From: Alcanivorax sp. REN37
GTDB taxonomy: Bacteria > Pseudomonadota > Gammaproteobacteria > Pseudomonadales > Alcanivoracaceae
Assembly (NCBI RefSeq): GCF_041102775.1
Contig: NZ_JBGCUO010000001.1
Span: 930,001-994,000 of the forward strand
DNA: 64,000 nt
Direction of reading: 5' to 3'
Shown here in pieces: positions 9,258-17,981 of this stretch. Made by a program: the position numbers and the translations under genes. Position 1 is the first letter of the stretch. The number at the start of each line of letters is the position of its first letter. The notes under the pieces were generated by a model. That model saw only the letters and a list, made by a program, of their open reading frames with translations, had not been told where the DNA came from and made no database searches.

Positions 9258-10052
9258 ATGGGCACTGACACGCGGCGCGGCTGGGCCGCGCGCATCGCCC
9301 CTTGGCTATTGCCGCTGGCGTTGCTGGGCGGCTGGCAACTGGCAGTCACCAGTGGCTGGTTATCGAGCCGCATCTTGCCGGCACCCAGTGCGGTGCTGGC
9401 CGCTGGCAGCGAACTGGTAAGCAGCGGTGAACTGTGGCAGCACCTGGCCATCAGCACCTGGCGGGCGCTGATTGGGCTCGCCATTGGCGGTGGTATCGGC
9501 TTGCTGCTGGGTTTCATCACCGGCCTGTCGCGCTGGGGCGAACGGCTGCTGGACAGCTCGGTGCAGATGGTGCGCAACGTGCCGCATCTGGCGCTGATTC
9601 CGCTGGTGATCCTGTGGTTCGGCATCGACGAGTCGGCGAAGATTTTCTTGGTGGCGCTGGGCACTTTGTTCCCGATTTATCTGAATACCTACCACGGCAT
9701 TCGCAGTATTGATGCCGGTCTGCTGGAGATGGCCCGCAGCTATGGGCTGTCCGGTTTCAGCCTATTCCGCCAGGTGATCCTGCCCGGGGCGCTGCCATCG
9801 ATCTTGGTTGGGTTGCGGTTTGCGCTTGGTTTTATGTGGCTGACGCTGATCGTGGCGGAAACCATTTCCGCCAATGCTGGCATCGGTTATTTGGCAATGA
9901 ATGCGCGCGAATTCCTGCAAACCGATGTGGTGGTGCTGGCAATTTTGCTTTACGCGTTGCTCGGCAAGTTGGCAGACCTCGGCGCGCGAGCACTGGAGCG
10001 GCTGTGGCTGCGCTGGCATCCGGCCTATCAAGTCGGTGGAGGTGGTCGATGA
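9258..10052 (+). CDS. ssuC: Aliphatic sulfonate ABC transporter permease
   Basis: A 264-aa inner-membrane protein with about 6 membrane segments, starting at ATG 9258 with GGAG 9 nt upstream. The sequence [29 protein letters not shown] is the EAA coupling loop of BPD permeases, in the SsuC form. A 143-bp gap, longer than the other intergenic spaces in the operon, separates it from ssuA; ssuD is normally found between them. The stop overlaps the start of ssuB (ATGA), indicating translational coupling. Confidence 0.93.
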   Translation: MGTDTRRGWAARIAPWLLPLALLGGWQLAVTSGWLSSRILPAPSAVLAAGSELVSSGELWQHLAISTWRALIGLAIGGGIGLLLGFITGLSRWGERLLDSSVQMVRNVPHLALIPLVILWFGIDESAKIFLVALGTLFPIYLNTYHGIRSIDAGLLEMARSYGLSGFSLFRQVILPGALPSILVGLRFALGFMWLTLIVAETISANAGIGYLAMNAREFLQTDVVVLAILLYALLGKLADLGARALERLWLRWHPAYQVGGGGR

Positions 10053-10855
10053 ATGCACGATTCCCGCCGCCGGCGCCACGCGGCTTGCCGCTGCAATTAG
10101 ACGGCGTCGGCAAACAGTACGGCGCGCGGTCGGTGTTGGCGCACATCGGGCTGACAATTCCGGCCGGCCAGTTTGTCGCGGTGGTGGGCCGCAGCGGTTG
10201 CGGCAAGAGCACCTTGCTGCGGTTGCTGGCCGGGCTTGAGCAGCCCAGCGCCGGCACCGTACACAGCGGCGGCGCGCCCCTAGCGACGCAGCGGGAGCAC
10301 ACCCGGCTGATGTTCCAAGACGCGCGCTTGCTGCCGTGGAAACGGGTGATCGACAACGTCGGTCTCGGCCTGCGCGGGGCTTGGCGGCCGCAGGCACAGG
10401 CGGCGCTGGCGGCGGTGGGGCTGGCCGAGCGTGCCTGCGAGTGGCCGGCGGCGCTATCTGGCGGCCAGAAGCAGCGGGTGGCGTTGGCGCGGGCGCTGGT
10501 GCATCGGCCGCAGTTGTTGCTACTGGATGAACCGCTCGGCGCCCTCGATGCGTTAACGCGCATCGACATGCAGCAATTGATCGAACAGTTGTGGCAGCAG
10601 CACGGTTTCACCGTGCTGCTAGTGACTCACGATGTCAGCGAAGCGGTGGCGGTGGCTGATCGCGTCCTGCTGATCGAGGACGGCCGCATCGGCCTCGATC
10701 TGGAGGTCCAGTTGCCGCGGCCCCGTCAGCGCGGCAGTGCACAACTGGCGGCATTGGAGGCCCAGGTGTTGCAGCGGGTATTGGCGCAACAGCCCGGCGA
10801 CCTGCAGCCGGAACCGGCGGCACCATTACCGTCGCAATTACATTGGGCGCAGTAA
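10049..10855 (+). CDS. ssuB: Aliphatic sulfonate ABC transporter ATPase
   Basis: A 268-aa ABC ATPase. Walker A is GRSGCGKST (residues 47-55), the Q-loop region reads [13 protein letters not shown], the signature is [15 protein letters not shown] and Walker B is [12 protein letters not shown] with an H-loop in VTHDVSEAV. The [10 protein letters not shown] and DVSEA motifs are typical of SsuB/TauB. The ATG overlaps the ssuC stop by 4 bp. The C-terminus after residue ~225 (R/P/Q-rich) is longer and less conserved than in E. coli SsuB. Confidence 0.93.
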   Translation: MNARFPPPAPRGLPLQLDGVGKQYGARSVLAHIGLTIPAGQFVAVVGRSGCGKSTLLRLLAGLEQPSAGTVHSGGAPLATQREHTRLMFQDARLLPWKRVIDNVGLGLRGAWRPQAQAALAAVGLAERACEWPAALSGGQKQRVALARALVHRPQLLLLDEPLGALDALTRIDMQQLIEQLWQQHGFTVLLVTHDVSEAVAVADRVLLIEDGRIGLDLEVQLPRPRQRGSAQLAALEAQVLQRVLAQQPGDLQPEPAAPLPSQLHWAQ

Positions 10856-10887
10856 CGCCGATTGTTGTTTTTCACAGGAGAAAAAGC

Positions 10888-11103
10888 ATGACCATCCAGG
10901 CCATCAATGTGCGTAACCAGTTTCGCGGCACCATCAAAGAAATCGTACTCGGCGACGTGCTGTCGGAGATCGACGTGCAGACCCCGGCCGGCATCGTCAC
11001 CTCAGTGATCACCACCCGTTCCGTGCGCGAGCTGGCACTGCAAGTGGGCAGTGAGGTGATCGCGTTCGTGAAATCCACCGAGGTGTCGATCGCCAAGCTC
11101 TAG
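10888..11103 (+). CDS. Molbindin/TOBE-domain small protein (SsuF-like)
   Basis: A 71-aa single Mop/TOBE domain starting at ATG 10888 with CAGGAG 7 nt upstream. The pattern N.F.GTI.EIVLGDVLSEIDVQTPAGIVTSVIT..S...L.L..G.EVIAFVKSTEVSIAK is the classic molybdate-binding Mop fold. In Pseudomonas an equivalent small protein (SsuF) follows ssuB and is needed for growth on some organosulfur sources. It lies 32 bp after ssuB and is the last clear member of the operon. Confidence 0.88.
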   Translation: MTIQAINVRNQFRGTIKEIVLGDVLSEIDVQTPAGIVTSVITTRSVRELALQVGSEVIAFVKSTEVSIAKL

Positions 11104-11269
11104 GCGACAGTTGTGGTGGGTTAGGGCGCGCAAGCGGGCGGGGTCAGCCGGCCGCCGCCTGGCAGTGGGCGGTGGCTGTCATTTATTCGCGGGCGTGGTT
11201 GAGCACTGGTCAGCCGGATGCGGGTGCGGGTACCTTTGGCGGCATCCTGTCGGGCCACAAGGAGCGGCC

Positions 11270-11704
11270 ATGACCCTCAGCGAAACCCTCAAGGCGCTGG
11301 CCAACGGCCTGCACCCGCTTACCGGCGAGATGCTGCCGGAAGAATCGGTCACCCATCAGCCGGCGGCGATCCGCCTGCTGTTTGCGTTGGCGGAAGAATT
11401 TGCCGGCGACGACGGCGAACTGTCCCCACCGCGCCGGCGCGGTGGCAGCCTGGACGAAAAGCGCCAGCGCAATCTGGATGCCGGATTGCCGGCCAACTCC
11501 GGACTGCCCTGGAGCGAGCAAGACCACGCCCTGCTGCATGACCAGTATCAGGCCGGCGTTAATCTCAGCGCCTTGGCAGAGCGGCTGGAGCGGCGCGAAT
11601 CGGCGTTGGTGGCACGCCTGCAGAGCATGGGGCTGATGAGTGACGAGCAGGCCGCCATGTACCGGGTGCTGCACAAAGCGGTGCTGCCGCCGGTGCCGCG
11701 CTGA
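11270..11704 (+). CDS. Conserved hypothetical protein, predicted helical
   Basis: A 144-aa soluble protein with ATG 11270 preceded by AAGGAG. MTLSETLKALANGLHPLTGEMLPEESVTHQPAAIRLLFAL is followed by a C-terminal SANT/Myb-like helical segment (PWSEQDHALLHDQYQAGVNLSALAERLERRESALVARLQSMGL). That second part resembles the 'set up the worker by itself' HTH-like modules in uncharacterised Pseudomonas proteins. No function is assigned. It lies 166 bp after the molbindin gene, so co-transcription is possible but not shown. Confidence 0.7.
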   Translation: MTLSETLKALANGLHPLTGEMLPEESVTHQPAAIRLLFALAEEFAGDDGELSPPRRRGGSLDEKRQRNLDAGLPANSGLPWSEQDHALLHDQYQAGVNLSALAERLERRESALVARLQSMGLMSDEQAAMYRVLHKAVLPPVPR

Positions 11705-12200
11705 ACCGCTGCGGGCGACTGAAGGCGTTGCATCGTTTTCAATCTGGCGAGGCGCCGGCCGGCCAAGTCCAGTGCCACTCACTGGGTCTAATTGAACTGC
11801 GCTGAGCCGGTGCCGCATCCGCTGTGCGTCCTTCTCACCGGCGCGCTGCCGCTGGTTTTGCTGCCATTCGACACCATGCAGCCGCCTTTAGCCTGACCGG
11901 GCTCGCGGTCGATGGCGCGCCGTTCAACCGAGTGTGGTGTAACCGAATACGGTTTAGCCGACGCCGCCACCACCCGGCTCAATCCCGTCCAGCGTGGTGG
12001 GGACGACGCCATTTGGGGCACCACTGGGTCACTGCGTTTCGGCTACAGCACTGCTGTGCGGCCTAGCGTGCTCGGGTGGGGTTGTCACTGAAGCAGTCCG
12101 ACTCAAGCCCGACCCGACACAAGTTCAACCAAGTCCAATCAAGCCCAATCAAACCCAACCAAGCCCACGCCGCCGGCGCGTGCGAGTTCTGCGCGCTGGC
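11705..12200. other. Gene-free stretch of about 500 bp containing a 10-bp repeat
   Basis: No coding frame with a plausible start or family was found. It separates the sulfonate locus from the siderophore island and contains a short decamer array near its right end. Confidence 0.5.
12121..12170. repeat. Degenerate 10-bp tandem repeat, 5 units
   Basis: Five consecutive decamers follow the consensus AAGCCCAAYC (aagttcaacc, aagtccaatc, aagcccaatc, aaacccaacc, aagcccacgc). It ends 30 bp from the 3' end of the histidine decarboxylase gene. Confidence 0.75.
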
Positions 12201-13379
12201 TTAACTGGACGACGACGCCCGCCGCGCTGCCCTCACCTCGGTGTGCGGCACCGTCAGCGTTTGCCATTCGGCGCAGATGTCATCGATCGCCCGCTCCAGT
12301 TGTGCCGGTTGCTGGTGTGGCAGCGTAATCAGGTGTGCGGTATCGCCGGAGGTGGCGAGGCAGTGGCGACGCCAGGTCGGCTCCGACGGGCACGGAAACA
12401 CCACCGTGATCGAATTGTGATGGCGCCAGGCCGGCACGCCGGCGGACTGGAACCGCTCAATCGCTTGGTCGGCCCGCGCCACGCACTGGGCGATGCGCTG
12501 ACGCCAGCCGCTGGCCGTGCGGCTGCGCAGGGCCGCCCACAGCAGCAGCGGGGTGTGGCCATTGCGGGAACCGCTGATGGTTTGGTCGCGGGCGCTAATG
12601 TAATCCACCGCCACCGACACCTGCTGCACATGGCGTTGCTGCGCCAGCACGATGCCGCACGGCATCGGTGAGCCGATCATCTTGTGGCCGGACACGCTGA
12701 TTGAATCGAGTCCGTCGGCAAAGGTATGTGGCTGCGGCTGGTCCACGAACGGCAGAATCATGCCACTCAAGGCGGCGTCGCCGTGCAGGTAATACTGCTC
12801 GCGGTGGAGCCCATGGCGTGCCAGCCGGCGCTGGATTTCGGCCAGGTCATCCACTGCCCCGCGCAAGGTGGTGCCGAGGTTGGCAAAGATGATCGGGTGG
12901 CGGCAGCGGTCGATCTGCAACTGCCGTGACAGGTCGTCGTAGTCCATTTCGCCGCCCGGCTGTGAGGCCACCCAGCGGCACGGCAGCCGCAGCAGCCGCA
13001 CAATTTTGGCGACCGAATAGTGGGTGTCGCGCGAGCAGTAAAGGATGCCGTCGGCAAACAGCTCGCGCGCCAGATAGCAGCCGAACAGGTTGCCCTCGGT
13101 GCCGCCGTGGGTGACATAGCCCCAGCATTGGTCGGCGCTTATGCGGAACAGGTCGGCAAAGTACTGCACCACCTCTTTTTCGAAGCCGAACGAATTGAGC
13201 AAGTAGTTGCTGGCTTCGCCCCAGTCGCCGCAGTTGTTCAACGAGAAACGCAGGAACGGCTCGAGCGCGGCGTAATCGAAATCGGCCGCCTCCGGGTAGC
13301 CGAGATTGAAGTGCTGGTGCTCCAGGCAGTAGTGCCAGAACGCATCCAGGCGGGACTGGTCGGCGGCCGACAGGGTCAT
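12201..13379 (-). CDS. hdc: PLP-dependent histidine decarboxylase
   Basis: A 392-aa group II decarboxylase. The ATG ending at 13379 follows AAGGAG with a 6-nt spacer; the TTG two codons upstream has no spacer from that site. The sequence [15 protein letters not shown] carries the PLP lysine (K233, matching the position in bacterial PLP histidine decarboxylases), and [19 protein letters not shown] and [12 protein letters not shown] are further family blocks. It converts histidine to histamine. Anguibactin and acinetobactin loci carry the same enzyme (AngH, BasG) to supply the histamine moiety. It is the last gene of the minus-strand entC-entE-entB-entA-hdc operon, 62 bp after entA. Confidence 0.92.
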   Translation of the reverse strand: MTLSAADQSRLDAFWHYCLEHQHFNLGYPEAADFDYAALEPFLRFSLNNCGDWGEASNYLLNSFGFEKEVVQYFADLFRISADQCWGYVTHGGTEGNLFGCYLARELFADGILYCSRDTHYSVAKIVRLLRLPCRWVASQPGGEMDYDDLSRQLQIDRCRHPIIFANLGTTLRGAVDDLAEIQRRLARHGLHREQYYLHGDAALSGMILPFVDQPQPHTFADGLDSISVSGHKMIGSPMPCGIVLAQQRHVQQVSVAVDYISARDQTISGSRNGHTPLLLWAALRSRTASGWRQRIAQCVARADQAIERFQSAGVPAWRHHNSITVVFPCPSEPTWRRHCLATSGDTAHLITLPHQQPAQLERAIDDICAEWQTLTVPHTEVRAARRASSSS

Positions 13380-13441
13380 GCTCAACTCCTTGGCAGTGGG
13401 GCGCGGCCCCGTGGCAATCCGTGCTGCGCCGCAGCGCAGGG

Positions 13442-14188
13442 TCAGGCGCCGAGGGTGGCGCCGCCATCCACAACGATGTCTTGCAGGGTCAAGTGGCGCG
13501 CCGCCGGCGAGGCGAGGAACAGCACCACTTCAGCGATATCATCCGGCTCCGCAATGCGGCCGAGCGGAATACCGAGCTTGAATTGCTCTGGCAATCCGGC
13601 GATCAGGCGCGCTTCGCCGTCGTCGCCGGCCAGCAGCGGCGCCAGCATCAAAGTGCGCGTCGAGCCCGGCGAGACCAGGTTGCAGCGCACCCCGAACGGC
13701 GCCAGTTCCAATGCCACACAGCGGCTCAAATGGGCCAGCGCCGCCTTGGCGGCGCAGTAGGCCGCCATACCCAGGCGCGGGACATGGGCGGCATTGGACG
13801 CCAGATTGACGATCACGCCGCGCCGTTGCTGGCGGAATACCGGTGTCCATTGCTGCATCAGGTAAAACGGCGCGCTGGCATTCACCGCCAGACAGTGCTG
13901 CCACTGCTGCGCGGAAATGTCATCGCTGCGGCCCTGTTGCAGACTGCCGGCGGCATTGATCAGCACATCCAGCGACGGTTGCTGCTGACGCAACTCGGCG
14001 CACAGCGTTTGCACTGCAGCGGCGTCGGTGAGGTCCACTTGCCGCAGCGGGAAGTCGACCTCAATCCGTTGCTGATCGAGGCCGATCACGTCGGCGCCTT
14101 CCGCTTGCAAGCGTTCCGCCACGCGCCGGCCGATGCCGCCGGCGGCGCCAGCCACCAGCGCCCGCTGCCCGGCAAAGCGCCCGCTCAT
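13442..14188 (-). CDS. entA: 2,3-dihydro-2,3-dihydroxybenzoate dehydrogenase
   Basis: A 248-aa short-chain dehydrogenase. The cofactor motif GAAGGIGRR, the NAAG motif and the catalytic YCAAK (YxxxK) are present, and [10 protein letters not shown] and [20 protein letters not shown] resemble EntA/DhbA. It oxidises 2,3-dihydro-DHB to 2,3-dihydroxybenzoate. The start ATG at 14188 overlaps the entB stop (ATGA), so the two are translationally coupled; the longer frame to 14227 is rejected. Placement next to isochorismatase and DHB-AMP ligase genes makes this assignment firm compared with a generic SDR. Confidence 0.9.
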   Translation of the reverse strand: MSGRFAGQRALVAGAAGGIGRRVAERLQAEGADVIGLDQQRIEVDFPLRQVDLTDAAAVQTLCAELRQQQPSLDVLINAAGSLQQGRSDDISAQQWQHCLAVNASAPFYLMQQWTPVFRQQRRGVIVNLASNAAHVPRLGMAAYCAAKAALAHLSRCVALELAPFGVRCNLVSPGSTRTLMLAPLLAGDDGEARLIAGLPEQFKLGIPLGRIAEPDDIAEVVLFLASPAARHLTLQDIVVDGGATLGA

Positions 14189-15060
14189 GAGGCGGCGGCC
14201 TGGCGCTGTTGCAACAGTTGCCACCATTGGTTCAGCGTCGGTGCCTGCGCCAACTCTTCAAAGCTGACGCGGATGCCGCGCTCGCTCAGTTCCGCTGCCA
14301 GCTGCATGACCCGCAGCGAATCGAGGCCGTAGTAGATCAGGCTCTCGTCGGGGTCGAGCTCGTCGCTGTCCTCCACCAGTTGCGCCACCCGCTGGTGCAG
14401 CCAGTCGCGGCTGGGCAGGCTGAACGGCTGCGCCGCCAACAGCGCGGCGGTGCTGGTGACTTGGCCGCAGCGGCCGGCCACATAATCCAGCGCCATGCGG
14501 TGCTCGGCGGCAGAAAAATCCGCCACCGCGTCACCGACCAAAAACGGCTGGATGTCGTGCATGAACGCCTCCAACGCCGTCGCCATGCAGCCGATATGGG
14601 CGTAGACGCCGCCGATGATCAGCTGGTCGCGCTGGCGTTCACCTAGCAGCGTCAGCAGGTCACTGCGCTGGAACGCGCTGTAGCGCCACTTGTCCAGCAC
14701 CAGGTCAGTGCTGTCCGGTGCCAGCTCGGCAACGATGGCTTGTTCCGCGGCCGCCGCCGCCGGCAGCCCCGCGCCCCAAAAATCATTCAGCAGCGCGCGG
14801 TCGGCGGCCGGTTGCTGGTGCGGCTGGGCGGTGTAGATCACCGGCATACCGTGGCGGCGGGCCCACTGGCGCAGTTGCACCAAGTTGCCGATCAATTGCT
14901 GGCGCAGCGTGCTGCCGGCCGGGTAGCCGCGCAGGAAGTAACGCTGCATGTCGTGGATCAGCAACGCCGCTCGCGCCGGCTCCAACGGCCAGTTGGTGCG
15001 GCCGGCGGGGAACTCCGCCGGTGCCGGCATCGGGTAATCAATCTGGTGGGGAAGGCTCAT
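14185..15060 (-). CDS. entB: Isochorismatase with C-terminal aryl carrier domain
   Basis: A 291-aa bifunctional protein. Residues 1-~205 are an isochorismatase (PAGRTNWPLEPARAALLIHDMQRYFL, LIIGGVYAHIGCMATALEAFMHDIQPFLVGDAVADFS). Residues ~215-291 are an aryl carrier domain whose YYGLDSLRVM holds the phosphopantetheine serine, S248. It forms 2,3-dihydro-DHB from isochorismate and then carries DHB as a thioester for the NRPS. It lies 18 bp downstream of entE on the minus strand. The equivalents are BasF and AngB. Confidence 0.94.
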   Translation of the reverse strand: MSLPHQIDYPMPAPAEFPAGRTNWPLEPARAALLIHDMQRYFLRGYPAGSTLRQQLIGNLVQLRQWARRHGMPVIYTAQPHQQPAADRALLNDFWGAGLPAAAAAEQAIVAELAPDSTDLVLDKWRYSAFQRSDLLTLLGERQRDQLIIGGVYAHIGCMATALEAFMHDIQPFLVGDAVADFSAAEHRMALDYVAGRCGQVTSTAALLAAQPFSLPSRDWLHQRVAQLVEDSDELDPDESLIYYGLDSLRVMQLAAELSERGIRVSFEELAQAPTLNQWWQLLQQRQAAAS

Positions 15061-15078
15061 GGTGCGGTGCTCGTCCTG

Positions 15079-16692
15079 TCAGCAATGGGCCAGCTGCTCG
15101 CGCAGCCGGTTTTTGTCGGGTTTGCCCACCGCCGTCAGCGGCAGTTGGTCGAGCCGGTGGATGCGGTCCGGCAATTTGTATTCGGCGATGCCCAGTTGGA
15201 GCAGATGGCGGCGCAGTTGCGGCGCACTCAGGCGCGGGTTGCGGCTGACAATGAAGGCGCAGCTTTTCTCGCCCAGCAGTGGGTCCGGCACCGCCACCAG
15301 CGCCGCCTGCAGCACATCTGGATGACGCAGCAGCAGGTGTTCGATTTCCTCCGACGCCACTTTTTCGCCGCCGCGGTTGATCTGATCTTTCACCCGGCCC
15401 ACCACGCGCAGATTGCCGTCGCTGTCGCGCACCACCAGATCGCCGGAAAAATAAAATCCGTCGGCGTCGAACACGCTGCGGTTGTGCTCCGGGCTGCGGT
15501 AATAGCCGCAAAAGGTGTAAGGGCCACGGGTGGCCAGCAGCCCGGCCTCACCGTCGGCCACCGGCTCGCCATCGGCGCTGAGGACGCGCACCTCATCAGC
15601 GGCACTGATCGGTCGGCCTTGGCTGCGGAATACCAGTTCATCCGGGTCATCAAGGCGGGTGTAGTTGACCAGTCCTTCGGCCATGCCGAACACCTGTTGC
15701 AAGCGGCAACCCAGGCGTTCCGGCACCTGCCGTGCCAGCGCCTCGGCAAAGCTGGCGCCGCCCACTTGCAGCAGTTGCAGCGATGGCAGTGACTGCGCGC
15801 TGGGCGCGGCGTCCAGCCACAGCGCCACCGCGCTCGGCACTAGCGCGGCCATGGTCACCCGGTGGCGTTGGATCAGCGCAAAGCAACGCTGCGGCTCCGG
15901 GTTGGCGGCCAATACCACGCAGCCGCCGGCATGGAACACGCCCAGCGCGCCGGGCGAGCTGAGGCTGTAGTTGTGCGGCGCCGGCAGCGCGCACAGGTAG
16001 CGGGTGTCGGGGCCGAGCCGGCAAATGTCGGCGCTGGCGCGCACGCTGTAGTGGTAGTCGTTGTGGGTGCGCGGGATCAGTTTCGGCGTGCCGGTGCTGC
16101 CGCCTGATAACTGGAACAAGGCAACCTGGTCGGGGGCCGTGGGCTGCGGTGTCACCGGCGCCGGGTGGTCCTGCTGCAACACCCGTTGCAAGTCGTGGTG
16201 GGCGTCGGCGGCATCCAGCAGCAACACGCAGGGAGCCGGTTCACCTTGGCGCGCACGGGCACGCAGGAAGTCATCAGTGCGGAACAGCTCGTGGTGGCGG
16301 TCACCGATGATCAGCCGCGGGCGGATTTGATCGGCAAACGCATTCAGCTCAAACGCGCGGTGGCTGTAGAGCGCGTTGACCGGCGCAACGCCGGCCTGCA
16401 ACAGCCCAAACAGCACCATGTAGAACTCCGCCACGTTCGGCAGTTGCACCAGCGCGGTGTCGCCGGGCCCCAAACCCTCCGCGGTCAGCCACTGTGCCAA
16501 GCGGGTGGCGGCTTGCTGCAACTGGTGGTAGCTGATGCGCCGCTCGCCGCAAATCAGGGCGTCGGCGTGCGGAGCGCGCTGCGCCGTGTCGCTGAGTACG
16601 GCAGTGAGTGGCTGGTCGATCCAATAGCCCTGCGCGCGGTAGTGGGCGGCGCGTGCCGCCGGCCATGGCGTGAATTCCACGGCGCCGCTCAT
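15079..16692 (-). CDS. entE: 2,3-dihydroxybenzoate-AMP ligase
   Basis: A 537-aa stand-alone adenylating enzyme, normal for EntE/DhbE. The P-loop LSGGSTGTPKLIPRTH, ALPAPHNYSLSSPGALGV (aryl-acid pocket), FGMAEGLVNYTR, YFSGDLV, GRVKDQINRGGEKVASEEIE and the catalytic Lys in AVGKPDKNRLR are all present. It activates DHB as the adenylate and loads it onto the EntB carrier. The start overlaps the entC stop by 4 bp. Confidence 0.95.
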   Translation of the reverse strand: MSGAVEFTPWPAARAAHYRAQGYWIDQPLTAVLSDTAQRAPHADALICGERRISYHQLQQAATRLAQWLTAEGLGPGDTALVQLPNVAEFYMVLFGLLQAGVAPVNALYSHRAFELNAFADQIRPRLIIGDRHHELFRTDDFLRARARQGEPAPCVLLLDAADAHHDLQRVLQQDHPAPVTPQPTAPDQVALFQLSGGSTGTPKLIPRTHNDYHYSVRASADICRLGPDTRYLCALPAPHNYSLSSPGALGVFHAGGCVVLAANPEPQRCFALIQRHRVTMAALVPSAVALWLDAAPSAQSLPSLQLLQVGGASFAEALARQVPERLGCRLQQVFGMAEGLVNYTRLDDPDELVFRSQGRPISAADEVRVLSADGEPVADGEAGLLATRGPYTFCGYYRSPEHNRSVFDADGFYFSGDLVVRDSDGNLRVVGRVKDQINRGGEKVASEEIEHLLLRHPDVLQAALVAVPDPLLGEKSCAFIVSRNPRLSAPQLRRHLLQLGIAEYKLPDRIHRLDQLPLTAVGKPDKNRLREQLAHC

Positions 16693-17861
16693 TGGGGCAA
16701 CCCGCAGGCACGCAGCATGGTGCCAAGCTTGGTTTGCACTTCATCCCATTCTGCGTCCGGGTCGGAGGCGGCCACGATGCCGGCGCCGGCAAACAGCCGC
16801 ACCTGATTGCGGCACACAGTGCCGCAGCGGATCGTCACCACCCATTCGCCGTTGCCGTCGGCATCGCACCAGCCGACGGTGCCGGTGAACAACCCACGCT
16901 CGAACGGTTCCAGACTCTGGATTAACTGGCGTGCGGCAGCAGTGGGGTGGCCGCATACCGCCGGCGTCGGATGCAGCCGGCAGGCGAGTTGCAATGCTGT
17001 GGGCGCCGGCTGTACCAGTTCCGCTTCGATGCGGGTGGCGAGGTGCCAGAGTGCACTGGTACTGGTCAGCGATGGTTGCGCCGGGATCTGTAACCGGCAG
17101 CACCAGCCCTGCAACTGGTGGCGGATGTCGTCCACCACCAGTTGGTGTTCGTAGTGATCCTTGCTCGACGCCGCCAGCCGTTCGGCGCTGTCGCGGTCGG
17201 CGTGTGGATCGCTGTGGCGGCGCGCTGACCCGGCCAGCGGGTGCGACAACATCGCATTGCCGTGCCGCCGCACCAACAGTTCCGGGCTGACCCCCAGCAG
17301 CGTGCTGTCGCCGAGCATCGGCACCTGGAACAGATAGCCGTGCGGGTTCTGTGCGCGCAGGTTGTCGCGCAGGGCCTCCAGATCTACATCAGCGGCAAAC
17401 GTCAGCTGGCGCTGCACTGACAGCACCGCCTTGCACAAATCACTGCCGCGAAAGCGGTGCACCATGCGCGTCACCGCCTGCTTAAACGCCGCCGCATCCG
17501 GCACATTGCGCTGGTTCAGCAGCGGCGGTTGCGGGGTGTGCGCCGGCTGCGCGGTGGCGGCACGCTGCCACTGGTAGCGGTGTGGCACGTACAGGCAGGA
17601 CGGTTGCGAAGCGTCGAAGGGGATGGCACCGACTAGCAGCGGCCGTGGCTGGCCGGCGGCGCGGGCGCGTTGGAACGCACTCTGCACCGCCTGCTGTAGC
17701 GCGCTGCCGGGCTGGTCGCCATCGACGGCGGCGAGCGTTAGCGGCGTGCCCAGATCCCACGCCGTCAGCAGTTGCGATCCGGATGAAAACGAAAACTGTG
17801 GCAAGGGCTGCCGGGCCGGCACGGGGTCCGGATGCTGCTGTGGCAGGATGCCAGCTTTCAT
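16689..17861 (-). CDS. entC: Isochorismate synthase
   Basis: A 390-aa chorismate-utilising enzyme. The ATG ending at 17861 has AAGGAGG 6 nt upstream; a second ATG at 17885 lacks a site. PELLVRRHGNAMLSHPLAGSARR, ALWHLATRIEA, HPTPAVCGHPTAAA and GLFTGTVGWCDADGNGEWVVTIRCG are EntC/DhbC blocks. It converts chorismate to isochorismate, the first step to DHB. It is the first gene of the minus-strand operon, about 50 bp downstream of the Fur-box-like site it shares with the divergent NRPS gene. Confidence 0.93.
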   Translation of the reverse strand: MKAGILPQQHPDPVPARQPLPQFSFSSGSQLLTAWDLGTPLTLAAVDGDQPGSALQQAVQSAFQRARAAGQPRPLLVGAIPFDASQPSCLYVPHRYQWQRAATAQPAHTPQPPLLNQRNVPDAAAFKQAVTRMVHRFRGSDLCKAVLSVQRQLTFAADVDLEALRDNLRAQNPHGYLFQVPMLGDSTLLGVSPELLVRRHGNAMLSHPLAGSARRHSDPHADRDSAERLAASSKDHYEHQLVVDDIRHQLQGWCCRLQIPAQPSLTSTSALWHLATRIEAELVQPAPTALQLACRLHPTPAVCGHPTAAARQLIQSLEPFERGLFTGTVGWCDADGNGEWVVTIRCGTVCRNQVRLFAGAGIVAASDPDAEWDEVQTKLGTMLRACGLPQ

Positions 17862-17910
17862 CGGTCGCCTCCTTGGCAAGTGCATGAGAAGTCCGCACAG
17901 TCTGCATGGT

Positions 17911-17929
17911 AAATAGAATCATTCTCATT
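17911..17929. promoter_or_regulatory. Fur-box-like site between entC and the NRPS gene
   Basis: The 19-mer aaatagaatcattctcatt contains the characteristic AATCATTCTCATT half found in many Fur boxes and lies centrally in the 120-bp divergent region. Iron repression of both operons is inferred from this match. Confidence 0.75.
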
Positions 17930-17981
17930 TGCGGTGTATACAGAACCAACGGATGTGTTTTGTCAACCGAGTGGGCAGGGA

